Shown in pieces: positions 38,592 through 44,287 of a DNA stretch of 44,287 nt. The notes beneath the pieces are model-generated. The model saw nothing but the letters and a program-made list of their open reading frames with translations. It did no database searches and was not told where the DNA came from. The position numbers and the translations under genes are program-made. This stretch comes from Rhodopseudomonas faecalis (lineage in GTDB: Bacteria; Pseudomonadota; Alphaproteobacteria; Rhizobiales; Xanthobacteraceae): assembly GCF_003217325.1 (NCBI RefSeq), contig NZ_QJTI01000008.1, positions 1 through 44,287 of the forward strand. The letters run 5' to 3'. The first letter of the stretch is position 1. Each line of letters starts with the position of its first letter.

Positions 38592-38620
38592 GATTTAGAA
38601 TAACAATAGCTCCATTGCAA
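38592..38620 (-). promoter_or_regulatory. Candidate sodB promoter
   Basis: On the minus strand TTGCAA (38620-38615) and TAAATC (38597-38592) are spaced by 17 bases, about 37 bases before the sodB ATG, in a locally AT-rich patch. A TTTAGAA half-site overlaps the -10 region, which recalls iron-control elements of Rhizobiales, but the other half is missing, so I do not claim iron control. The rest of the 303-base gap 38556-38858 shows nothing I can name. Confidence 0.4.
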
Positions 38621-38858
38621 CTAAAGATCGCTTGCAACACCGCACGTGGCGAACGGCACGGTTCTCCCATACCGACCAGACGTTGCAGCGGGTCATGACG
38701 GCCTGATCATACCTCCCACCTGCGACGAATCTGCCGCGCCGATCGCGTTGCGCGAATCGATCAGTTTGCTATCCAGGCGCCTCAACTCGAACAGGTTGCG
38801 GCGCTGGGGGCGCTCATCAATGGCGGTGCGGCCCGGCTGCAGCGCGCTGGAGGGTATG

Positions 38859-39296
38859 ATGGTTCGCTTTGGTTTGGCCGCGGCATTGCTGGTGTCGCTC
38901 GCTGGCAGCTCGGCGATGGCGCAAACGGCCGGCACGCCGATCGGCACCTGGCTGACCCAGGCCGGCGACGCCAAGATCAAGATCTCAAAATGTGGCGCCG
39001 CGCTGTGCGGCAAGATCGTCTGGCTGCGCAACGAGATCGATCCGCAGACCGGACGGCCGGCGATCGACGACAAGAACCCGATCCCGGCGCTGGTCGGGCG
39101 GCCGGTGAAGGGCATCACCATTTTCAACGACATGCGGCCGAGCGCGCCCGGCAAATGGTCGGGGCAGATCTACAACGCCGACGACGGCAAGACCTATATC
39201 AGCAGCCTGCTGATGGCCGGCCCCGGCGTGCTGCGGGTCGAAGGCTGCGTCGGCGCGATCTGCGGCGGAGAAACCTGGAGCTTTGCCGGCAAGTGA
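38859..39296 (+). CDS. Secreted DUF2147-family protein
   Basis: 145 residues from ATG 38859, just after GGAGGG (38849-38854); the frame extends further upstream without a plausible start. A signal peptide is clear (VRFGLAAALLVSLAGSSAMAQ). The mature protein has the DUF2147 pattern: IGTWLTQAGDAKIKISKCG, LCGKIVWLRNEIDPQTGRP and YNADDGKTYISSLLM. Periplasmic beta-barrel-like fold, function unknown; two cysteine pairs (CGAALCG and CVGAIC) are present. Confidence 0.85.
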   Translation: MVRFGLAAALLVSLAGSSAMAQTAGTPIGTWLTQAGDAKIKISKCGAALCGKIVWLRNEIDPQTGRPAIDDKNPIPALVGRPVKGITIFNDMRPSAPGKWSGQIYNADDGKTYISSLLMAGPGVLRVEGCVGAICGGETWSFAGK

Positions 39297-39317
39297 TCGG
39301 CTGAATTTTGGAGCGTT

Positions 39318-39540
39318 GCGGTTCTGATCCGAACCGCACCTTCGATTGCAGACCCCCGCTTCTCGATGCGCCCGCTGGACGAGCAACGCCTCTTGTACCA
39401 TCGGGGCGTATCAATGATCGTCATGCCAGCGCTTGTTGCTTGTATCCACGTCTCAAAATCGGCTCAAGATCAAAGACGTAGATGGCCGGGGCGCGCCCTG
39501 CCATGACCTGCGAAGTGATTGGTATCAATCGCCCTTGTTA
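39318..39540. repeat. Degenerate palindrome and inverted REP-like repeat in a gene-free gap
   Basis: The gap 39297-39785 has no recognised gene. It holds GCGGTTC (39318-39324) / GAACCGC (39331-39337), a shortened relative of the palindrome at 30157, and at about 39405-39540 an inverted copy of the REP-like repeat at 24115 (reading on the minus strand GATTGATACCAATCAC...GGTCATGGC...CCGGCCATCTACGTC). Frames across 39541-39785 show no family character. Confidence 0.7.
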
Positions 39541-39785
39541 TCACCGGCGTATCGCCGCGCCCCGCGCTTGGCGATCGACACCAAGCGATCGAGATTTGGC
39601 GTTCGACCCTTCAATAAACGACGCGGCCGCGCCCCAAAATGGCAGCGCGGCCTGCAATCAAGATCGTCATTTTTTAAAACAGAGCGGCAGCCATGCGCCG
39701 CGGATCGACGCTGGGTGCCCGACCGGAGCACACTTGCGCCGCAAATGCGGGCCATCGGTCCGGCTTGATCAGAGCCGCATCAAGC

Positions 39786-39920
39786 TCAGTCGCCGTTGCT
39801 GCACAAACCGAGCATGGCGGTGACGGTGCCGCGGACGCAGCGCGTCATGGTGATGTCGGCGTACAGCCCATAGGCAAAAACTGCGAGCGCCAACAATATG
39901 ATCGCGCCGAGTGACTTCAT
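39786..39920 (-). CDS. Very small predicted membrane protein (44 residues)
   Basis: ATG 39920 to TGA 39786-39788. The protein starts MKSLGAIILLALAVFAYGLY, a lysine followed by a single hydrophobic helix, and ends in a short tail with two cysteines (TRCVRGTV and GLCSNGD). AAGGGA lies about nine bases upstream, so translation is plausible. It could be a small inner-membrane protein or a short secreted peptide. No homologue recognised. It lies in a repeat-rich gap and would be easy to miss because of its length. Confidence 0.55.
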   Translation of the reverse strand: MKSLGAIILLALAVFAYGLYADITMTRCVRGTVTAMLGLCSNGD

Positions 39921-39999
39921 CCGCGCGTTCCCTTACAGCATTGCAGCGAAGCGGCGGCCGGGTTGCGTCCAGCGACACGTCGGCCCGCGCCATTGGAGC

Positions 40000-40026
40000 T
40001 TCGGTTCTGATGTGATCAGAACCGAA
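40000..40026. repeat. Perfect 12-bp palindrome, second copy
   Basis: TTCGGTTCTGAT (40000-40011) and ATCAGAACCGAA (40015-40026) with loop GTG. Both arms are identical to the 30157-30183 copy; only the loop differs (GTG against GGC). This supports a dispersed repeat family rather than a gene-specific terminator. Confidence 0.85.
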
Positions 40027-40164
40027 CAACTCAGGCCGCCTGCTCACTGCGTCAATCTGTAGAGCAGCCATGCTGCTCTTCAAGCCGATCGGCGACCGGC
40101 TTGGTCACGAATCAGAGCGCGGCGGTAGACCAGACTCGCACGGCTTAAGCGTCACACTGCTCGG

Positions 40165-40272
40165 CTACGCCGCCGAGCGTGCCATTGCCGTTGCGATCGA
40201 TGCGCCCGCGCGCCGCGTCAGCATAACCGCGCCAAACCCCGCGGCAACGGCCGCGAGGACGGCGCTGGCCAA
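40165..40272 (-). CDS. Possible 35-residue membrane peptide downstream of HU gene
   Basis: Starts at TTG 40272, four bases after the HU stop, and ends at TAG 40165-40167. The translation has a hydrophobic stretch (ASAVLAAVAAGFGAVML) followed by basic residues, as in a single-pass membrane peptide. AAGGA inside the end of the HU gene is about 12 bases upstream. The start codon is weak and the gene is short, so it may be chance; composition of GC-rich DNA easily gives alanine-rich frames. Confidence 0.25.
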   Translation of the reverse strand: MASAVLAAVAAGFGAVMLTRRAGASIATAMARSAA

Positions 40273-40276
40273 TAGA

Positions 40277-40576
40277 TTACACCGCGTCCTTGGCAGCCTT
40301 GACCGGGCGGGCGCGAACGATCTTGCGCGCCGGCTTGGCCTTGAACACCATCGGCTCGCCGGTGAACGGGTTGGTGCCCTTGCGCGCCTTGGTGGCCGGC
40401 TTCTTGATGACGACGAATTTGGCGAAGCCCGGAACCAGGAACAGACCGTTCTTCTTCAGCTCCTTGTAGCCGATCTCGGCCATCGTCTCGAGCACGCCCT
40501 TGACGTCGCGCTTGGTCAGTTCGGTCTCGGTGGCGATCTTCTCGATGAGCTGCGATTTCGTCAGCTGCGTTGCCAT
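40277..40576 (-). CDS. HU-type DNA-binding protein
   Basis: 99-residue histone-like protein with the HU/IHF fold: TKSQLIEKIATETELTKRDVKGVLETM at the N terminus, LVPGFAKFVV, and the DNA-binding arm GTNPFTGEPMVFKAKPARK with the intercalating proline. A lysine/alanine-rich tail (VRARPVKAAKDAV) follows. AAGGAG is seven bases before ATG 40576. It bends and compacts DNA as a homodimer. Confidence 0.92.
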   Translation of the reverse strand: MATQLTKSQLIEKIATETELTKRDVKGVLETMAEIGYKELKKNGLFLVPGFAKFVVIKKPATKARKGTNPFTGEPMVFKAKPARKIVRARPVKAAKDAV

Positions 40577-40800
40577 TGTAGCTCCTTGAATTTTTGATTC
40601 GTGCCGCTGAACAATATTGGGAAAAATCGCAGGACGCGACGGAAACCAGTGTTTTCAAGCGATTCTTGGCGGCATCAGCGCGCGAATGCCTGATTCTATA
40701 GGGTTTGGCGACAGGCAAGCGCGCTGATCGCACGAAATTCCGCATTTTTCTGCGGTTAACGGCCCCCGCCCGGCGCGCGCCCCCTCGCAATTGTCCCAGA

Positions 40801-43800
40801 TCAGAACGGCACGGATGTGCGGCCCCGCAACGTCCAGATCTGCACATTGCTGCCGATGCCGCCGAGCTCCGCGCCGAACGCCACCGCGGCGCCATTGCCG
40901 AATCTGGCAGCGAGGCCTGAGGTGAAGCGGGCCGACCAGCCCTCCAGCAGCGGCACCGACGCCAGCGTCGCGCCCGGCAACGCCACGGTCTCGGCGCTGT
41001 CGCCCGTGAAATAGTAATCGCCGAACGCGCCGACATAGGGCGCGAGCGTGATGCCGTCATCGAGCTGCCAGGGATAGGTCATGCGCAGCCCGCCCGACGC
41101 CCGGCCGTTGAAGAAGTCGCGCGCGGTCTGCGCGGTGCCGAGCGTGTCGATATAGGCGTTCTGGCGCTCCCATAGCGCGTACACCTTGGCCGACGGTTCG
41201 ATCGCCACGCCATACAGCGTCGATGAGCCGATCAACCCGCCCGACAGCAGCCAGCGATGACCGTTGAACTGGCCGAGCGCGGCGCCCGACGAGCTGTCAT
41301 AGCCGAGCCCGGTATAGGCCACCGCCGTATCGAGCCGCAGATTCTGGGCAAACCGCCAGCCGAGATAGGAGCCGATGGTCCAGCCATCGCCCTTCAGCCG
41401 GCTGCTGAGCGTGTCGGATTTGTAGTCGAAGGTTTCGTAGCCGCCGACCATGCCGACCAGGAAGGTCGGCGACAGCTTGCGCGTCACGCCCGCCATGAAG
41501 TTGAGCTGATGCCCATAGAGCGGCGCGGCGGTGTTGCTGCCGCTCCACTGGCCGATGCCGCTGCCCTTGATATCGGCCCAGGCCAGCCAGTCCTTCTGTT
41601 CGACCAGCCGCGCCGCCGGCGCCTTCTGCGCCTTGACGGTGTCAATGGCCGCAAAGGCATCGTTGATGCGCGACGACGCCCCGCCGCTGCGATCGGAGGG
41701 CCTTGAGCGCCCCACCCCAAGCGAGTGCCAGCGCTCATTGACCGGCGCTTCCGCGCTCGTGTCCGGCTGCTGCTCGAGATCGGCGGCGAAGTTGAAACGC
41801 AGCCCGCCGCTGCTCGGCATCAACAGCGTGCCGCGCTCGCTAAAGCCCTCGCTGATCGCCAAATCGATCGCATTGGTGATGGTGGCGCCGGACACCTGCG
41901 CCACCGCGCGGCTACCGACGATCTGCATGGCGCGCAGCCGAAGACTTTCGGTCGGAGTGTTGACCGCCTGCACCAGCACCGCCGAGGTGCTGCTCGAGAA
42001 CGAGCCGCTGCCGCCATAGACCGCGGTGATGCTGTGGCTGCCTCGTTGCAGCGCCGCGGTGGTGAAGCTGGCGACGCCGCTCGCCAATGTCGCGCTGCCG
42101 AGCACCTGGCCGCCGTCGCTAAAAGTCACCGTGCCGGTCGGCGTCACGCCGCCGGAACTGACGGTGGCGGTGAACGTCACGGCCTGGCCGACCTCGCTCG
42201 GATTGAGCGACGAAGTCAGCGTGGTGGTGGTGCTGGTGATCACATAGGTGAACAGTCCGGCGCCGGTGGCAGAGCCGCCCGGCGTGGCGACCACCACGTC
42301 GACTGCACCCGCGGCATGGGCTGGCGTGGTCGCGGTGATGGTGCTGGCATTGATCACGCTGAAACTGGTGGCCGCGCTGCCACCGAAGGTGACGGCCGTT
42401 GCACCCGTCAAATTGCTGCCAGTGATGGTGACCGAGGTGCCGCCGCCGCCCGGCCCGGAATTCGGCGACACCGAACTGACCGATGGCCCGAGCACGTAGG
42501 TGTAGAGATTGCTGCCGGTACCGGTGCCGCCCGGCGTCGTCACGGCGATATCAACCGTGCCCGCCGCATGAGCCGGGGTGGTCGCGGTGATGGTGCTGGC
42601 GTTGACCACGGTGACGCCGGTCGCGGCGCTGCCGCCAAAGGCCACCGCGGTGGCGCCCGTAAAATTGCTGCCGGTGATGGTCACCGAACTGCCGCCCGCG
42701 GTCGAGCCCGAATTCGGCGACACCGACGACACCACCGGCCCCGCGGCATAGCGGAACACATTGCTGCCGGTGCCGGTGCCGCCCGGCGCGGTCACCACGA
42801 CATCGACGAAGCCTGCGGCATGCGCGGGCGTGGTCGCGGTGATGGTGGTGGCGTTGACCACGGTGATGCCGGTGGCGGCGCTGCCGCCAAAGGTCACCGA
42901 GGATGCACCCGTGAAACCGCTGCCGGTGATGGTCACCGACGTGCCGCCCGCGAGCGGCCCGGCATCCGGCGACACGGCCGTCACCGTTGGCGCCGCCGAA
43001 TAGGTGTAGAGGTTGCTGCCAGTGCCGGTGCCCGCGGCGGTGGTCACCGCCACGCTCACCGTGCCGGCGGCGTGGGCTGGCGTGGTCGCGGTGATCTGGG
43101 TCGCGGAATCGACCGTGTAGCTCGCCGCCGCGCTGCCGCCAAACGTCACCGCAGTGGCGCCCGTAAAATTGTTGCCGGCGATGGTCACCGAGGCGCCGCC
43201 GGCCAGCGGCCCGGCACTCGGCGACACCGAACTAACCACCGGCATTACCACATAGCTGTACAGATTGCTGCCGGTACCGGTGCCGCCGGCCGCGGTGACG
43301 ACCACATCGACCGTGCCAGCAACGTGAGCCGCCGTGGTCGCGGTGATGGTGGTGGCGTTGACCACGCTGACGCCGGTCGCGGCGACGCCGCCGATGGTCA
43401 CAGCCGACACCCCGATGAAATCGCTGCCGGTGATGGTCACCGAGGTGCCGCCCGCGGTGCTGCCGCTGCTGGGCGAGATCGCGCTGACCGCAGGCGCCGC
43501 CGCATAGGTGTAGAGGTTGACGCCGGTGCCGGTGCCGCCCGGCGCGGTCACCACCACATCGACCAGACCTGCAGCATGGGCCGGCGTGGTCGCGGTGATG
43601 GTGGTGGCATTGACCACGGTGATGCCGGTGGCGGCGCTGCCGCCAAAGGTCACGGCGCTCGCGCCGGTGAAATTAGTGCCGGTGATGGTCACCGAGCTGC
43701 CGCCCGCGGTCGGCCCGGCCGTCGGCGACACCGAACTGACGGTCGGCGTGGAAGCGTAGCTGTAGAGATTGCTGCCGGTGCCGGTGCCGCCCGCCGTGGT

Positions 43801-44287
43801 CACCACCACATTGACCAGCCCCGCCGCATGGGCCGGCGTGGTCGCGGTGATCTGGGTCGCGGAATCGACCGTGTAGCTCGCCGCCGCGCTGCCACCGAAG
43901 GTCACCGCGGTGGCGCCAGTGAAGTTGGTGCCGGTAATGGTCACCGAGGTGCCGCCCGCGGTCGGTCCGGCGCTGGGCGACACTGAACTCACAGTCGGCG
44001 CGGCCACGTATTCATAGATATTGCTGCCGGTGCCGGTGCCGCCCGCGGTGGTCACGACGACATTGACGGCGCCCGCCGCATGGGCTGGCGTGGTCGCGGT
44101 GATCTGGGTCGCGGAATCGACCGTGTAGCTCGCCGCCGCGCTGCCACCGAAGGTCACCGCCGTGGCACCAGTGAAATTGCTGCCGGTAATCGTCACCGAG
44201 GTGCCGCCCGCGGTCGAGCCTGCACTCGGCGACACGGAACTGACGGTCGGTGCAGCGGCATAGGTGTAGAGATTGCTGCCGGTGCCG
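40801..44287 (-). CDS. Large TIG-repeat autotransporter adhesin, 5' end beyond the window
   Basis: The frame stays open to the window edge (44287), so at least 1162 residues are seen and the N terminus, with any signal peptide, is missing. From the edge there is a series of 84-residue IPT/TIG domains with the core SxSPSAGxTAGGTSVTITGxNF, then one Ig-like Big_3_5 domain (TSSLNPSEVGQAVTFTATVS and later GTVTFSDGGQVLGSATL), a linker, and a C-terminal autotransporter beta-barrel of about 280 residues (from WLAWADIKGSG) ending in TSVPF, with the terminal phenylalanine needed for outer-membrane assembly. It is expected to be an outer-membrane anchored adhesin or surface fibre. TGA is at 40801-40803. 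The listed GTG at 44235 is not a real start. Confidence 0.88.
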   Translation of the reverse strand, partial: GTGSNLYTYAAAPTVSSVSPSAGSTAGGTSVTITGSNFTGATAVTFGGSAAASYTVDSATQITATTPAHAAGAVNVVVTTAGGTGTGSNIYEYVAAPTVSSVSPSAGPTAGGTSVTITGTNFTGATAVTFGGSAAASYTVDSATQITATTPAHAAGLVNVVVTTAGGTGTGSNLYSYASTPTVSSVSPTAGPTAGGSSVTITGTNFTGASAVTFGGSAATGITVVNATTITATTPAHAAGLVDVVVTAPGGTGTGVNLYTYAAAPAVSAISPSSGSTAGGTSVTITGSDFIGVSAVTIGGVAATGVSVVNATTITATTAAHVAGTVDVVVTAAGGTGTGSNLYSYVVMPVVSSVSPSAGPLAGGASVTIAGNNFTGATAVTFGGSAAASYTVDSATQITATTPAHAAGTVSVAVTTAAGTGTGSNLYTYSAAPTVTAVSPDAGPLAGGTSVTITGSGFTGASSVTFGGSAATGITVVNATTITATTPAHAAGFVDVVVTAPGGTGTGSNVFRYAAGPVVSSVSPNSGSTAGGSSVTITGSNFTGATAVAFGGSAATGVTVVNASTITATTPAHAAGTVDIAVTTPGGTGTGSNLYTYVLGPSVSSVSPNSGPGGGGTSVTITGSNLTGATAVTFGGSAATSFSVINASTITATTPAHAAGAVDVVVATPGGSATGAGLFTYVITSTTTTLTSSLNPSEVGQAVTFTATVSSGGVTPTGTVTFSDGGQVLGSATLASGVASFTTAALQRGSHSITAVYGGSGSFSSSTSAVLVQAVNTPTESLRLRAMQIVGSRAVAQVSGATITNAIDLAISEGFSERGTLLMPSSGGLRFNFAADLEQQPDTSAEAPVNERWHSLGVGRSRPSDRSGGASSRINDAFAAIDTVKAQKAPAARLVEQKDWLAWADIKGSGIGQWSGSNTAAPLYGHQLNFMAGVTRKLSPTFLVGMVGGYETFDYKSDTLSSRLKGDGWTIGSYLGWRFAQNLRLDTAVAYTGLGYDSSSGAALGQFNGHRWLLSGGLIGSSTLYGVAIEPSAKVYALWERQNAYIDTLGTAQTARDFFNGRASGGLRMTYPWQLDDGITLAPYVGAFGDYYFTGDSAETVALPGATLASVPLLEGWSARFTSGLAARFGNGAAVAFGAELGGIGSNVQIWTLRGRTSVPF
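42248..44287 (-). repeat. Exact 252-bp tandem repeats encoding TIG domains
   Basis: A landmark at the domain junction (CGGCGACACCGAACTGAC and variants) falls at 42461, 42713, 42965, 43217, 43469, 43721, 43973 and 44225: exactly 252 bases each time, with no insertion or deletion. At least eight units and part of a ninth are in the window. Units share long identical blocks in changing combinations: a block coding SYTVDSATQITATTPAHA occurs in some units and one coding GITVVNATTITATTPAHA in others. Confidence 0.92.

Noticed and set aside
38591-38610. Iron-responsive operator at the sodB promoter
   Set aside because: Only one TTTAGAA half-site is present; the complementary half is missing, so iron control is not supported.
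41725-43986. A 753-codon plus-strand frame opposite the adhesin
   Set aside because: It is the antisense of the repeats, consisting of low-complexity Gly/Ala/Arg/His sequence; a shadow of the real gene.
40801-44235. Start of the large adhesin at 44235
   Set aside because: That codon is a GTG inside a TIG repeat; the frame continues without a stop to the window edge, so the gene is incomplete.

Overview
This is GC-rich DNA, very probably from an alphaproteobacterium of the Bradyrhizobium/Rhodopseudomonas group. The reasons are a pimF-B-C-D type dicarboxylate beta-oxidation cluster beside an IclR regulator and a branched-chain-amino-acid-type ABC transporter, several feruloyl-CoA synthase-like ligases, and dispersed palindromic repeats of the kind common in that group. 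No database search was possible; all family assignments are from recognition of the translated sequence.

Layout. 1-534: tail of an IS3-family transposase and tandem palindromic repeats. 535-2034: glycerol kinase (minus). 2204-8295: minus-strand catabolic operon pimF-pimB-pimC-pimD, read from a promoter/operator region shared with a divergent IclR regulator (8420-9289). 9344-15679: a complete HAAT-type ABC transporter (livG, livF, livH, livM) followed by two related periplasmic binding proteins, with intrinsic terminators after livM and after the second binding protein. 15797-20767: glycerate 2-kinase, a small unknown protein, a secreted DUF3124 protein, a KefB-like K+/H+ antiporter and an orphan ParA-like ATPase. 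21023-25711: acyl-CoA ligase, YkgJ-like Cys-cluster protein, an unknown protein and NhaD-like antiporter. 25860-30989: NhaA with an odd C-terminal extension, a DUF3307 protein lying antisense to that extension, a two-gene unit (membrane-anchored cyclic-nucleotide-binding protein plus a DUF6537-like protein), an enoyl-CoA hydratase and a nitroreductase. 31116-37836: a second acyl-CoA catabolic island with a truncated acyl-CoA dehydrogenase, a second acyl-CoA ligase, a 3-hydroxyacyl-CoA dehydrogenase, a TetR regulator and a thiolase. 37959-44287: Fe superoxide dismutase, DUF2147 protein, two very small predicted membrane proteins, an HU-type protein, and the 3' part of a very large autotransporter adhesin made of 84-residue TIG repeats.

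How the genes work together. The main theme is CoA-dependent degradation of carboxylic acids: uptake by the ABC transporter, activation by CoA ligases, then dehydrogenation, hydration, oxidation and thiolysis by the two gene islands. Each island has its own regulator (IclR, TetR) with a visible palindromic candidate site. Secondary themes are cation/proton exchange (KefB, NhaD, NhaA) and the cell surface.

The most unusual feature is the 790-base gap between the tetR gene and the 3-hydroxyacyl-CoA dehydrogenase gene (35058-35847). On the minus strand it carries eight copies of GGAAACGCCCAAGG (seven exact, one with a single change) separated by unrelated spacers, most of which contain a clear short hairpin. 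The spacing fits neither a reading frame nor the DNA helical repeat, so an RNA-level role in the leader of the downstream gene is the favoured reading.
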